From an uncultured Victivallales bacterium (GTDB lineage Bacteria > Verrucomicrobiota > Lentisphaeria > Victivallales > UBA1829): DNA of 64,000 nucleotides. This document shows, piece after piece, positions 1 through 9,719 of this stretch. The notes beneath the pieces were generated by a model. The model did not search any database, was not told the DNA's origin, and worked only from the letters and a program-made list of their open reading frames with translations. The translations under genes and the position numbers were made by a program. The stretch covers positions 1-64,000 of the forward strand of contig CALXSJ010000019.1 in the NCBI GenBank assembly GCA_944391115.1. The letters run 5' to 3'. Each line of letters begins with the position of its first letter. Position 1 is the stretch's first letter.

Positions 1-893
<893 letters not shown>

Positions 894-1041
894 AAAAATT
901 CAATCCGCATCTCTGCAGATCTTTTCTCGTTCTTCAAATTTGAAGCTTGCGGATCTTTCGATCCGACTTATTTCTTCATTCAACTACGATTCCTCAATCT
1001 TGCGATCTCAAAATCTGACTCGGGCTCATCGCACTATTCAA

Positions 1042-1052
1042 TTTTCAAAGAA
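1042..1052 (-). promoter_or_regulatory. boxA-like rrn antitermination element
   Basis: Minus-strand TTCTTTGAAAA in the rRNA leader, about 150 nt before the mature 16S end, matches the boxA core (TGCTCTTTGA-A) bound by NusB-NusE in rRNA operons. Its position in the leader supports the call. Confidence 0.6.
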
Positions 1053-1223
1053 CTCTCAAGGCATAAAAAAACAGGGTCCGCTAAAGTCGCCTTTATCAAT
1101 ACCCCGTTAGTAACGGCTCAACGCCGCCCTTTAACGCCTTGATCTATCAGCTTAAACGTGACTCGTCACGCTTAATTCGCACTTCTGTCATCAGCTCCCG
1201 CGGAGCCGGTGACGTAAAAACTC

Positions 1224-1251
1224 AATTTAGCACGCTTTTGACGTTTGTCAA
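1224..1251 (-). promoter_or_regulatory. rrn promoter, proximal copy
   Basis: Minus strand TTGACA (1251-1246), 16-bp spacer, TAAATT (1229-1224). The same -35, spacer length and -10 occur in the two upstream copies. An AT-rich run lies upstream of the -35. Confidence 0.75.
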
Positions 1252-1331
1252 ACGCTTTTCTAAATTTTTTCAAACTTTTTTGAGAACCTTCAGGCCGGAC
1301 ACCAAACCGGTGTCGGGCAGAATGGAGAATA

Positions 1332-1359
1332 AATTTAGCAGCGTTTTGCGATTTGTCAA
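1332..1359 (-). promoter_or_regulatory. rrn promoter, middle copy
   Basis: Minus strand TTGACA (1359-1354), 16-bp spacer, TAAATT (1337-1332). It lies 108 bp upstream of the proximal copy and sits in a partly conserved tandem repeat that includes the flanking AT-rich block. Confidence 0.75.
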
Positions 1360-1440
1360 ATGCTGTTCTGAATTTTTTTCAAACTTTTTTATGAACCTCG
1401 GCCGCCCGGAATCTCGCAACCCCGGACAACATGGGGCATT

Positions 1441-1468
1441 AATTTAGCCCCCAATCCATAAATGTCAA
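1441..1468 (-). promoter_or_regulatory. rrn promoter, distal copy
   Basis: Minus strand TTGACA (1468-1463), 16-bp spacer, TAAATT (1446-1441). It is 109 bp upstream of the middle copy, and its -10 and -35 hexamers are identical to the others. Confidence 0.75.
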
Positions 1469-1722
1469 ATCAAATTGTGAATTTTTTTCCTTTTTTTTCG
1501 GAAACTCCCCCGATCTGAACTCATTCAGGTCCCCCTCATCCCTTCCTCAAAACAATCCATCCCACTCCTGCAACGCATATTTCACTGCCTCATCTTTTCA
1601 TTCAGACAATCCCATATTCGGAAATAATCGAAGACAATCCCCGGAAAAAACAGCCTTTCAAATATTGTTTTTTTTTGCAGGGAACTTATAGTACCGCCTG
1701 CAGCCGTATCCGGAGGAACATC

Positions 1723-2709
1723 ATGCTCTCTTTTCTTCAAAAAATCAGCCGGGTTCTTGCGAACCAGACCGCCGTTTTTGTCATTCTGACCGGGCTTGCC
1801 GCCTATTTTTATCCGCCGCTCTGCCTGTGGGTGAAAGGCACAGCACAGACTGTCGTCCTGGGCGTCATCATGCTGACCATGGGCATGACGCTCACCAAGG
1901 ACGATTTCCGGATTCTCGCGCAGCGTCCGCTGGACATTTTCATCGGCGCGTGCGCACAGTACACGCTGATGCCTCTTCTCGCCTGGAGCCTCGTTCACTT
2001 TTTCCATCTCCCGAAGGGAATCGCGGTAGGCATCCTGATCGTGGGAACCTGTCCGGGCGGCGTCTCCAGCAACATCATGAGCTATCTTGCCCACGGGGAT
2101 GTGGCGTTCAGCGTCGGAATGACGACGGCGAGCACGCTTCTGGCTCCCGTCATGACGCCGCTGCTGATGGAATGGCTGGCAGGAGAAACGGTGCATGTCA
2201 ACACATGGGGAATGTTCCAGAGCATTCTGATCGTCACGCTGATCCCCGTCGGAATCGGCGCATTCCTGAATTTCTTCTTCGGCAAGGCGCAATCCTATCG
2301 GGAAGCCATGGGAATCATGCCGGCGGTCAGTGTAATCGGACTTGCCTGCATCGTCGGTGGGATCATGAGCTATCACGGAGACCGTTTCTTTACTTCCGGC
2401 GCAATGATTTTTCTGATCGTCGCCCTTCACAATACGCTCGGCTATGCGACCGGCTATCTGGTCGGCAGGGCCGCGGGAATGAATCCCGCCAAACGCAGAA
2501 CCATCTCCATTGAGGTCGGATGCCAGAACGCGGGGCTGGGCACGCATCTTGCAACGGTTCATTTTCCCGCGCTTCCCGAAGCCGCGCTCGCATCCGCCGT
2601 CGCCTGCGTTTATCACAGCATCAGCGGAACAGTTCTGGCAAATCTTTTTGCTCTGCGTGACCGCCGGAAGGAGAAAAAACGGAATACTCTCCCCTCATCC
2701 GGAAAATGA
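1723..2709 (+). CDS. Bile acid:sodium symporter (BASS) family transporter
   Basis: A 328-residue polytopic membrane protein with about nine hydrophobic segments. It carries BASS-family marks: GTCPGGVSSNI near residue 112 and the EVGCQNAGLG segment near residue 265, whose Glu and Gln-Asn belong to the sodium-binding crossing region in this family. Members carry bile acids, pantoate or other organic anions by sodium symport; the substrate cannot be told here. The ATG at 1723 is preferred over an in-frame ATG 48 nt upstream because CGGAGGA lies just before it and the hydrophobic core starts soon after. The last residues form a basic cytoplasmic tail. The stop codon is the first triplet of a hairpin repeat. 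Confidence 0.9.
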   Translation: MLSFLQKISRVLANQTAVFVILTGLAAYFYPPLCLWVKGTAQTVVLGVIMLTMGMTLTKDDFRILAQRPLDIFIGACAQYTLMPLLAWSLVHFFHLPKGIAVGILIVGTCPGGVSSNIMSYLAHGDVAFSVGMTTASTLLAPVMTPLLMEWLAGETVHVNTWGMFQSILIVTLIPVGIGAFLNFFFGKAQSYREAMGIMPAVSVIGLACIVGGIMSYHGDRFFTSGAMIFLIVALHNTLGYATGYLVGRAAGMNPAKRRTISIEVGCQNAGLGTHLATVHFPALPEAALASAVACVYHSISGTVLANLFALRDRRKEKKRNTLPSSGK

Positions 2710-2833
2710 ACCGCCCCGATGCAGAGCACACGCCCCTCTCGGAATTTCGCCTCCGGCGGCCAGCTTGCGCAGCTGGACCGCGGCAGGACTGAAAGTCCTG
2801 CACGAAGCAATTTTTAGCGATGCAATGCATCGC
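2707..2833 (+). repeat. Three-hairpin interspersed repeat, copy 1
   Basis: Starts at the TGA stop of the transporter. It contains a CGCCTCCGGCGG segment, then three inverted repeats: CCAGC/GCTGG, GCAGGACT-gaa-AGTCCTGC and GCGATGC/GCATCGC. The same order recurs in copies 2, 3 and (in reverse orientation) 6. Confidence 0.85.
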
Positions 2834-2854
2834 AATATGAACCTGATTTTTTAA

Positions 2855-2980
2855 TGAATTACCGCAATCCAGGCATGCGCACTATCGGGAATTTCGCCTT
2901 CGGCGGCCAGCTTGCGCAGCTGGACCGCGGCAGGACTGAAAGTCCTGCACGAAGCAATTTTTAGCGATGCAGAGCATCGC
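2855..2980 (+). repeat. Three-hairpin interspersed repeat, copy 2
   Basis: Direct repeat of copy 1 beginning 148 bp later. The middle hairpin GCAGGACT-gaa-AGTCCTGC is identical and the third hairpin is GCGATGC-aga-GCATCGC. Confidence 0.85.
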
Positions 2981-3001
2981 GGCATGAAATTATTTTTTGA
3001 A

Positions 3002-3130
3002 TGAACTGCCGCGATGCAAGCATTTGCGCACTATCGGGAAATTTCGCCTCCGGCGGCCGGCTTGCGCAGCTGGACCGCGGCAGGACTGAAAGTCCTGCAC
3101 GAAGCAATTTTTGGCAATGCAAGGCATCGC
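3002..3130 (+). repeat. Three-hairpin interspersed repeat, copy 3
   Basis: Third tandem copy, 147 bp after copy 2. The third hairpin has drifted (GCAATGC...GCATCGC). Copies 1-3 fill the 470-nt gap between the transporter and the convergent zwf, which holds no gene. Confidence 0.85.
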
Positions 3131-3182
3131 GGTATGAAATTTTTTTTGATAAAATACGGCTGAACCGGTCTTCTTCCTTCTG

Positions 3183-4727
3183 TCAGGCAAATTCCGTCCA
3201 GAAACGGTCGTCACGCTGGATCAGACGGTCCGCCTCCTTCGGCCCTGAGCTTCCCGCGGGATAAAAGGCGAGAGGACATGTTTCAGGCCGTTCGCGCCAG
3301 AGGTCGAGCACAGGAGTGAGAAGGCCCCAGGCCAGCTCCACGGTGTCGCTGCGGATGAACAACGTCTGATCGCCGAGCATGCAGTCGAGAAGCAGCCGCT
3401 CGTAGGCCTCCGGCATGCTCTCTCCCGGTTCCAGAATGCTGGCGTATTTGAAGTCCATCGTCAGATCCCCCATGCAGAGTTTCGGACCGGGCTTCTTGGC
3501 GAGAATCCCGAGCGACAATCCTTCCTGCGGCTGAACGGTGAGCGTCAGGCGGTTCTGCACAAGATCCCCGGCATGAACCGGCTGAAAAATGGAATGCGGA
3601 ATGTGCTTGAAGGTAATCACGATCTCGCTGCGTTTCGCGCCGAGCCGCTTTCCGCTCCGCAGATAGAAAGGCACGCCCTCCCAGCGCCAGTTGTCGATCA
3701 GGAGCTTTGCCGCCACATAGGTTTCCGTCTGCGACTCCGGGTCCACGCCGGGTTCCGCGCGGTAAGCGTTCATCCCGTTTCCCGCGGCATACTGCGCGCG
3801 GACAATCTGTCCGGCGGGATTGCGGGAATCGAACGGACGGATCGAACGGAGAAGCTTCGCCTTTTCATCGCGGACGCTCCCCGCTTCAAACGAGGCGGGC
3901 ATCTCCATCGCGACCAGGGAAAGCATCTCGAACATATGATTCTGGAACATGTCGCGCAGAAGTCCGGCATTTTCAAAATATTTCGCCCGGTGCTCGACCC
4001 CGACGGTTTCCGCCACCGTGATCTGGACGGAATCAATATAGTCGCGGTTCCAGACAGGCTCGAAAATCAGGTTCGCAAAGCGGAACATCAGAATGTTCTG
4101 AACGGTCTCCTTGCCGAGATAATGGTCGATCCGGTAGATCTGGCGCTCACTCAGACAGTTCCGCAGGGCGCGGTCAAGCTCCTTCGCGCTCTCCAGGTCG
4201 CGCCCAAACGGTTTTTCGATCACCACGTGGCGCCACGGCATATTGCTCACCGGATCCTCGGCAAGCAGACCCGCGGCGCAGAGATGCTCCACCACCGTCA
4301 TGTAGACGGTCGGCGCCGTGGAAAGATAATAAATGCGGCAGGCGTTGTCGTTGGACAGGGAATGTTCAATCTCCCGGAGCGCGGAATCCAGCCGGGCATA
4401 GGTGTCCGCCGCGTCATAATCGCCTGCGTGGTAAAAAAGTTTCTGCAGGAAAGAATCGATCTGCCCGAGACGGTCCGGCGGGTTCTTTTCCGCGAGAAGC
4501 TTCCGGACGGTTTCGCGGTAATCGCCGTGCGTCATCGGTGCGCGCCCGCAGGCGACAATCGCGGATTTGTCATGGAAAAGCCCGCGCCGGTGCAGACTGA
4601 ACAGCGAAGGAATCAGCTTCCTGTTCGCAAGATCGCCGAGCGCGCCGAATATGACCACCGTGTCCGGAATCGGGCTGACCTCCATGCAGAAGCCGCCGCG
4701 CCACCGGTATTGACCGGATAAATCCAT
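3183..4727 (-). CDS. zwf: Glucose-6-phosphate 1-dehydrogenase
   Basis: Oxidises glucose 6-phosphate to 6-phosphogluconolactone with NAD(P)+, the entry step of the oxidative pentose phosphate pathway, in the cytoplasm. The 514-residue length fits the family. The dinucleotide-binding fingerprint GALGDLANRK is at 28-37, EKPFG at 171-175 and the substrate-binding/catalytic motif RIDHYLGKE at 199-207. The ATG at 4727 has AAGGAG seven bases upstream; Met15 is a possible alternative, closer to the usual family start. No 6-phosphogluconolactonase or 6-phosphogluconate dehydrogenase gene lies beside it. The peroxiredoxin gene lies 132 bp upstream on the same strand, separated by a terminator; NADPH supply for peroxide defence is a plausible link but is inference. 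Confidence 0.97.
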   Translation of the reverse strand: MDLSGQYRWRGGFCMEVSPIPDTVVIFGALGDLANRKLIPSLFSLHRRGLFHDKSAIVACGRAPMTHGDYRETVRKLLAEKNPPDRLGQIDSFLQKLFYHAGDYDAADTYARLDSALREIEHSLSNDNACRIYYLSTAPTVYMTVVEHLCAAGLLAEDPVSNMPWRHVVIEKPFGRDLESAKELDRALRNCLSERQIYRIDHYLGKETVQNILMFRFANLIFEPVWNRDYIDSVQITVAETVGVEHRAKYFENAGLLRDMFQNHMFEMLSLVAMEMPASFEAGSVRDEKAKLLRSIRPFDSRNPAGQIVRAQYAAGNGMNAYRAEPGVDPESQTETYVAAKLLIDNWRWEGVPFYLRSGKRLGAKRSEIVITFKHIPHSIFQPVHAGDLVQNRLTLTVQPQEGLSLGILAKKPGPKLCMGDLTMDFKYASILEPGESMPEAYERLLLDCMLGDQTLFIRSDTVELAWGLLTPVLDLWRERPETCPLAFYPAGSSGPKEADRLIQRDDRFWTEFA

Positions 4728-4778
4728 CTCAAGCTCCTTTGTGAAACGTCATGCCGCGGACCGCGCGGCAGAAAGAGG

Positions 4779-4815
4779 AAAAACCTCCCGCCGGAGAGTT
4801 CATCCGTACGGGAGG
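4779..4815 (-). terminator. Intrinsic terminator of the peroxiredoxin gene
   Basis: On the minus strand CCTCCCG (4815-4809) pairs with CGGGAGG (4790-4784), followed by TTTTT. It lies 45 bp past the peroxiredoxin stop and before the zwf start. Confidence 0.65.
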
Positions 4816-4859
4816 AAGTGCTGCGGGAAAGCGGGGTTTCCCCCTCTTTCCCGGAATTG

Positions 4860-5441
4860 TCACTCATGCTTTCCGAGATAATCGGCAACTCCCTCGGCGG
4901 TGGGTTTCATCCCCTCGTCGCCGAGATGCCAGTTCGCCGGGCAGACATCGCCGTATTTTTCCGTGAACTGGAGCGCGTCAAGTGTCCGGAGAACCTCGTC
5001 GACGTTCCTTCCCAGCGGAAGATCGTTGATCGTCGCATGGCGCACAATGCCGAGCTTGTCGATGATGAACAGTCCGCGCAGCGCCACGGAATTGTCATAC
5101 AGCACCTCGTAATTGCGGGAGATCGATTTCGTGATGTCCGCAACCATCGGGAACTGCACATTGCCGATGCCGCCTTTCTTCGGTTCCGTGGATTTCCAGG
5201 CAAAATGCGAATATTCCGAGTCAATCGAAACGGAAATGACTTCGCAGTTCCGCTTCCTGAACTCGTCCAGCTTCCGGTTGAACGCAATGATTTCAGACGG
5301 GCAGACGAATGTGAAGTCCATCGGATAGAAAAACAGCACAACGTATTTTCCCCGGTATTCCGAAAGGGTGAGCGGGGCAATGCTGAAATCCGGGTAAACG
5401 GCATTCGCGGTGAAATCCGGTGCTTCTCTGGTGACTAACAT
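4860..5441 (-). CDS. Typical 2-Cys peroxiredoxin (AhpC/Prx1 group)
   Basis: Thiol peroxidase that reduces hydrogen peroxide and organic peroxides in the cytoplasm. The 193-residue protein has the peroxidatic cysteine Cys47 in DFTFVCPSE, with the catalytic Thr and Pro of the PxxxTxxC motif, and the resolving cysteine Cys167 in GDVCPANW. The GG(I)G motif near residues 90-93 matches the type associated with sensitivity to over-oxidation in this family, although I see no clear C-terminal YF motif. The ATG at 5441 follows AGGAGG. It has its own promoter (5505-5532) and a terminator. No AhpF or thioredoxin-reductase gene is adjacent, so the electron donor is unknown. Confidence 0.95.
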   Translation of the reverse strand: MLVTREAPDFTANAVYPDFSIAPLTLSEYRGKYVVLFFYPMDFTFVCPSEIIAFNRKLDEFRKRNCEVISVSIDSEYSHFAWKSTEPKKGGIGNVQFPMVADITKSISRNYEVLYDNSVALRGLFIIDKLGIVRHATINDLPLGRNVDEVLRTLDALQFTEKYGDVCPANWHLGDEGMKPTAEGVADYLGKHE

Positions 5442-5504
5442 GTGGAATCCTCCTGTAAGTTTGGTTTTGCAACAAGAGGGATTGTTCTGGATCCCCCGGC
5501 CCTT

Positions 5505-5532
5505 AACTTAAATCCAAATCCGCGCTTGTCAA
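5505..5532 (-). promoter_or_regulatory. Promoter of the peroxiredoxin gene
   Basis: Minus strand TTGACA (5532-5527), 16-bp spacer, TAAGTT (5510-5505), 64 bp before the start codon. The spacing matches the rrn promoters of this window. Confidence 0.6.
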
Positions 5533-5681
5533 GCATTATTGAGAATTTTTCTTAAAAAATTATCCCTTTTCTGTTTCGGAAAAGATATCGGAGCTTTCCG
5601 GTTCGTAATCCGGGGAATTCATGCTATATTGCATTTCCGGAACCGCACAGGCGCAGCACCGCCGCGGAAATGAGGTAACTT

Positions 5682-6293
5682 ATGGAAACTGATTTGTCAA
5701 AACTCCCGCGTGGACGCGTCCTGTGGCTGTTGTTTTTCAACTTCTTCAAAATCGCGCTTTTTGTCGTGGGCGGAGGGTATGCCATCATCCTCGCCGCGGA
5801 AGACATCTTCATCCGGAAACTGCACTGGCTCCGAGACGGGGAACTGATGGACATGCTGGCGATCATTCAGACGATTCCCGGACTGATGGCGGGCAATGCG
5901 GCGATTTATGTCGGATACCGGGCCGCGGGCGCGCTCGGCGCGCTGGTCGCGCTGGCCGGCGTTGCAATGCCGTCCTTTCTGATTATCACCGCCGTGGCAA
6001 TGGGATTCTCCCAGCTGCCGATGGATAACGTTTATGTGCAGGGCGCCTTCATCGGGGTGCGGAGCGCGCTCGGAGGACTGGTCCTTGCCGCGCTGCTCCG
6101 CACGTGGAGAAAAATGATGACGGACTGGTTTGCCTATCTGGTGGCATTCCTCTGCTTCGGCGGCGTCATCTTCTGCTCCCTGAATCCGGCATGGCTGCTC
6201 CTCGGCGCAATGGCCGCGGGCATCGTCTACCTCAAATTCGCCTGCAGAAAAATCGCGGCGGCAAATCTTGCGGAGGGCAACAAGCAGGCATGA
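5682..6293 (+). CDS. Chromate transporter, N-terminal half (ChrA family)
   Basis: Membrane protein of 203 residues with five to six hydrophobic segments and the ChrA-type opening FKIALFVVGGGYAIILAAE, followed by the IIQTIPGLMAGN segment. Members of the CHR family export chromate, often coupled to sulfate-related chemistry, though many homologues have unknown substrates. Here the protein is one half of a split transporter: its stop codon overlaps the start of the second half (ATGA at 6290), so the two are translationally coupled and probably form a heterodimer equal to a long-chain ChrA. The ATG at 5682 has GAGGTAACTT before it. Confidence 0.85.
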   Translation: METDLSKLPRGRVLWLLFFNFFKIALFVVGGGYAIILAAEDIFIRKLHWLRDGELMDMLAIIQTIPGLMAGNAAIYVGYRAAGALGALVALAGVAMPSFLIITAVAMGFSQLPMDNVYVQGAFIGVRSALGGLVLAALLRTWRKMMTDWFAYLVAFLCFGGVIFCSLNPAWLLLGAMAAGIVYLKFACRKIAAANLAEGNKQA

Positions 6294-6895
6294 TGAACGT
6301 TTTCCATATTTTTCTGCTGTTCTGCTACTTCGGCTTTCTCTGCTTCGGCGGGGGAAACGCCCTGACGCCGCTTTACATCGACCATCTGGTCAATGAACAG
6401 CACTGGATGACCCTCCAGGAATTCGGAGACCTGACCGCGATCTCGCAGATGACGCCGGGCCCCATCGGCGTCAACGCCGCCACTTTCTTCGGATTCCGCA
6501 GAGGCGGCATTCCCGGCGCCCTGATGGCGACGGTCGGACTGCTGGTGCCGTCCTATTTCCTGGTGATTCTCGCGCTCCGTTCCCTGAAGCGCTGGGAAAA
6601 GAGTTTCCTTGTCCGCGGCATCATGACGGGAATCCATCCGGCGACAACAGGAATGATTCTCGCGGCGCTTCTGATTTTCATGCAGATGTCTGTTTTCAGC
6701 ACGGAAATTCCATGGAAAACCTGGATCGGAATTACGGGAAACGCTTCGCAGACGGAATTTTTCATCCGACCGCTGGCCGTGCTGATCTTCTGTGCAGCAG
6801 CCGCCCTGCTTTACAAGGGGAAGATTTCCATCATGAGCGTCATTTTCGGTTCCGCTGCCATCGGCGCACTGGGAGCGGCCGTCGGACTCTCCTGA
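6290..6895 (+). CDS. Chromate transporter, C-terminal half (ChrA family)
   Basis: A 201-residue membrane protein homologous to its upstream partner. It starts with FCYFGFLCFGGGNALTPLY, the second-domain version of the ChrA signature, and has the ISQMTPGPIGVNAATF segment that matches the proline-rich loop of the family. The ATG at 6290 overlaps the upstream TGA; a second ATG at 6293 is also possible. Together the two genes encode a split CHR-family exporter. No resistance regulator such as ChrB is nearby, so a role in chromate resistance is not shown by context. Confidence 0.85.
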   Translation: MMNVFHIFLLFCYFGFLCFGGGNALTPLYIDHLVNEQHWMTLQEFGDLTAISQMTPGPIGVNAATFFGFRRGGIPGALMATVGLLVPSYFLVILALRSLKRWEKSFLVRGIMTGIHPATTGMILAALLIFMQMSVFSTEIPWKTWIGITGNASQTEFFIRPLAVLIFCAAAALLYKGKISIMSVIFGSAAIGALGAAVGLS

Positions 6896-7022
6896 GCAGT
6901 CGGCGGAAAACGGAAACATGAAACGTGTCCGCTCTTCTTGAGATTTGAGCCCTGCCCTACATTCCGCCTGAGGGAATTTTCCATTCGCGCTCCGCATGCC
7001 AGGAAAGCCTGGGAATGCAAAC

Positions 7023-7140
7023 GAACCGCCCCGATACGGAGCATGCGCCCGTATCGGGGATTTCACCTCCGGCGGCCGGCTTGCGCAGCCGGACCGCGGC
7101 AGGACTGGAAGGAGAGCACAAAGCTATTTTGGCGATGCTG
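7023..7140 (+). repeat. Three-hairpin interspersed repeat, copy 4 (diverged)
   Basis: Lies about 130 bp after the chromate transporter stop and shares the GAACCGCCCCGAT opening, the CCTCCGGCGGCCGG block and the CCGGCttgcgcaGCCGG hairpin. The middle hairpin is broken (GGACTGGAAGGAGAGC) and only half of the third remains. Confidence 0.75.
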
Positions 7141-7145
7141 ACTTC

Positions 7146-9578
7146 TTATTTTGAAGCGTCAGCTTTTGAAATCGAAACGCTGGAAACCAGCGCGTCCTCT
7201 GCGCTCACATAAAGATAGCCGGTTTCAAAGGGAACGGTTTCAAAGGAGAAGCGGAACGTGCCCGGTTCCGCCGCAAGCTGAAACGGACCGAATTCCGGCA
7301 GACGTTTCTTATGCGTAAACCGGCTCTTGTCGCCCGGCTTTCTGACGGAGGTGCTCAGCCATGCGCGCAGAGTTCCGGAACCGGATGCGGTGATTTCGCC
7401 CGTGAACTTTCCCCCGTTCCGGGGCAGGGCGAGATAACTCCACATGACGCCCTTCAGTTCCACACGGTTGCGATGGTCTTCCCCGGTTTTCAGAGCGCCT
7501 CTGGAGATCCCCCAGGAAACAGGAAAGTCTTTCGTCTGAACGCCTTTGTATCGCGAAGGCGCGACATCCCGGAACTCGCCGTTGCGGACAATCGGAGACA
7601 ACGCCTGCTTATCCGTGACCGTGTATTTTCCCGCCCCTTCCTTCGGGACCAGAATATTCGACGGATCGGAGGAAAGAATCGGAACCAGCGGAGAACCGAC
7701 CCGCAGCCAGAGTTTTGACGCGTTGACGTAAATGCTCCAGATCTCATTCTTCGAAGAATCCGCGCGCTCTGCGGAAAGGATCTTTCCTCCGCCGTGACGA
7801 TCCACTCCGGCGACTTTCTTTCCGTTCGCGTCGAACAGATGAACTGTGGAGGCTTCGCGCGGAGCGCCGTTCATTTCAATCCTGACATCCTTCACCCCGG
7901 CGGGAACGCCGAAATAAAGCCGTCCGCTGCACCCGAAGACATAAAGCTTTTCTCCTGCGTCATAGCCGTTTCCGGGATGGTCGGTCGCAACACAGAGCGT
8001 CTGGGCCCTGGCATCCATGTTGAACCTGTAAATCCCCGTCTCCCCCGCCTCCAGCACGTATTCGAGCTTCCCGTCAAACGGGACATAAATCCGTTTCTGG
8101 GCGTTCAGAGTCGGGGTGTCGATCGTCACCTCCAGAGGATCGCGATAGGGTTTGAGGTCATAGCGGTGCACCGGCTTGTTCAAAAAGGTGATTTTGATTT
8201 TTTCCCCGGCTTTCGCATTCAGAAGGAAACGGTTCTTCCCGCGCAGCCGGATCCGCTCGCCGGACAGGGCTCCCCGGGCAAATGCCGGAGCAAGTTCCCT
8301 GCGTTCAATCGGTTTGACCTTGAAAGCCTTGGCAACGGGATCCGGAGCGCTTTTCCGGATCAGCTCCGCCGGGTTGAAGACACTCGTCTTCCCGCTTCCG
8401 TCGCGGACCTTGACATTGGCAATCTTCGGCGCGACGAGCCCGTTTCCGAAACGGCTTTCAAAAAATATGGGATCGCGCTTCACATCGTCGATCACGGTCA
8501 GGTTTGTGATTTCCAGTCCGTCAATATCGTCCGGATTGTCGCTGGAAAGACGGACCGGCTGAAATCTGCTTCCGCGCGCATCCACGGTGCAGTCGCGGAA
8601 AATCAGCTTCACATTCGGCAGATGATGCCCGACCATGACATGCATGTTCCGGTTTCCCTCGATCCGGCAGTTCAGAAAGGCCAGAGTGCCGGGTGTGCCG
8701 TCCTTCGGCGTGGTCGGATGCCCGACATGTCCGACGCCGATTCCGTCGGAATTGCCTTTAATCAGGCAGTTTTTGAACGTCACGTCGATTTTCTTCCGGG
8801 AATTGTTCGCCACATAAATGCCGAACGTATTGTTGTTGATGAACTGGCAGTTTTCAAACACAATGTTCCGCAGACCGACCTTGCCGTCCGGATAGTTGGG
8901 CTCAAGATCAAGCCCGGCTTCCGGCGCGGTGCCTTTGGTGTCCGCGAACACGCAGTTTTTCACGTAGAGATTGTCCGCGCCGGTCACGCTGAGTCCCTGG
9001 CGGAAGCCCGCACGGCAGCGCAGATTTTCAAGGCGGATATTCCGGCAGTTCTGCGATCCGACGTAAACGCAGTCTCCGCCGCCGCGCTCAATTTCAAAGT
9101 TGTCGACCGTGACGCCGTCGCTGTCCAGAATGGAAACGGTGTGCCGGTGGTCTTTCTGTTCCGAAGCGGGAAATTCCAGCTTCACCCTGCCGATGCCGCG
9201 CAGCGTCACATTTTTCTTTCCGTGAATTTCGAACATGCGCCGCTGGACAAACCGCCTTCCCTGCTTTTCCTGCCATACGCCGGGTTTGGCATGCATCACG
9301 ACACCGTCCTGGAACACCAGTTCAACATTGGAAGGCACAGCAATCGGTCCGATGATCCAGTCGCTTCCGACATTGTCGACAATCACTTTCCGCGCCCCGG
9401 AATCCAGCGCAGCCTGCAGACATTTCGTGGCATCCGTTTTGTCGTAGCCCCACCAGACAGCTTTCGCCTCCGCGGTCTTACCGGCCTTTACCGATGCGAT
9501 CTGAGCGGAATAATCCGCTCCGGACAAGACGCCGCCGCAGCCGAGCAGCAGCAACAGGACCATACTTTTTCTGAACAT
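7146..9578 (-). CDS. Secreted right-handed parallel beta-helix protein
   Basis: An 810-residue exported protein. Residues 1-19 are a signal peptide (MFRKSMVLLLLLGCGGVLSG). Residues 70-350 have the short repeating hydrophobic/Asn pattern of a right-handed parallel beta-helix, with stacked phrases such as NVTLRGIGRVKLEF, RNIRLENLRCRAG, NLYVKNCVFADT and IDVTFKNCLIKGNSDGIGVG, as in pectate lyases, polygalacturonases and other polysaccharide-acting enzymes. The C-terminal half looks like beta-sandwich, carbohydrate-binding-like domains. I cannot name catalytic residues, so enzyme class is open. An upstream in-frame start at 9650 is rejected because the signal peptide begins at 9578, after GAGAGG. 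It is the last gene of module A, 141 bp after the pseudopilin, with a hairpin between them. Confidence 0.85.
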   Translation of the reverse strand: MFRKSMVLLLLLGCGGVLSGADYSAQIASVKAGKTAEAKAVWWGYDKTDATKCLQAALDSGARKVIVDNVGSDWIIGPIAVPSNVELVFQDGVVMHAKPGVWQEKQGRRFVQRRMFEIHGKKNVTLRGIGRVKLEFPASEQKDHRHTVSILDSDGVTVDNFEIERGGGDCVYVGSQNCRNIRLENLRCRAGFRQGLSVTGADNLYVKNCVFADTKGTAPEAGLDLEPNYPDGKVGLRNIVFENCQFINNNTFGIYVANNSRKKIDVTFKNCLIKGNSDGIGVGHVGHPTTPKDGTPGTLAFLNCRIEGNRNMHVMVGHHLPNVKLIFRDCTVDARGSRFQPVRLSSDNPDDIDGLEITNLTVIDDVKRDPIFFESRFGNGLVAPKIANVKVRDGSGKTSVFNPAELIRKSAPDPVAKAFKVKPIERRELAPAFARGALSGERIRLRGKNRFLLNAKAGEKIKITFLNKPVHRYDLKPYRDPLEVTIDTPTLNAQKRIYVPFDGKLEYVLEAGETGIYRFNMDARAQTLCVATDHPGNGYDAGEKLYVFGCSGRLYFGVPAGVKDVRIEMNGAPREASTVHLFDANGKKVAGVDRHGGGKILSAERADSSKNEIWSIYVNASKLWLRVGSPLVPILSSDPSNILVPKEGAGKYTVTDKQALSPIVRNGEFRDVAPSRYKGVQTKDFPVSWGISRGALKTGEDHRNRVELKGVMWSYLALPRNGGKFTGEITASGSGTLRAWLSTSVRKPGDKSRFTHKKRLPEFGPFQLAAEPGTFRFSFETVPFETGYLYVSAEDALVSSVSISKADASK

Positions 9579-9661
9579 GGACAGCCTCTCTTGTTTTTTT
9601 ACGTTTGAAATCAGATTGCTTTCTTTCATTTGACATGCAGAACCGCTCACGGAAGACCTGA

Positions 9662-9684
9662 AGCGGCATCTGCAATATGCCGCT
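9662..9684 (-). other. Intergenic hairpin between pseudopilin and beta-helix gene
   Basis: AGCGGCAT and ATGCCGCT form an 8-bp stem with a 7-base loop, with no clear T-run. Its place between pseudopilin and cargo gene matches repeat copy 6 in module B, so it may lower or tune cargo expression; that role is inference. Confidence 0.4.
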
Positions 9685-9719
9685 CTCTCCCCATGCCGCT
9701 GACGGCTTTCCTTCCGGAT

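Larger units (their letters stand above)
894..1722 (-). other. rrn leader and promoter region, no protein gene
   Basis: This stretch between the 16S 5' end and the transporter at 1723 holds no convincing coding sequence. On the minus strand it carries three tandem promoters (1224-1468), an AT-rich stretch upstream of each -35 element that could act as an UP element, a transcribed leader of about 320 nt and a boxA-like antitermination element at 1042-1052. The part from 1469 to 1722 is AT-rich and must hold the divergent transporter promoter, which I could not pin down. Confidence 0.7.

Noticed and set aside
2707-3130. Three evenly spaced repeats looked like a CRISPR array
   Set aside because: The units are about 125 bp with only about 20 bp between them, are made of several hairpins, and recur singly elsewhere at gene ends. 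No cas genes are present.
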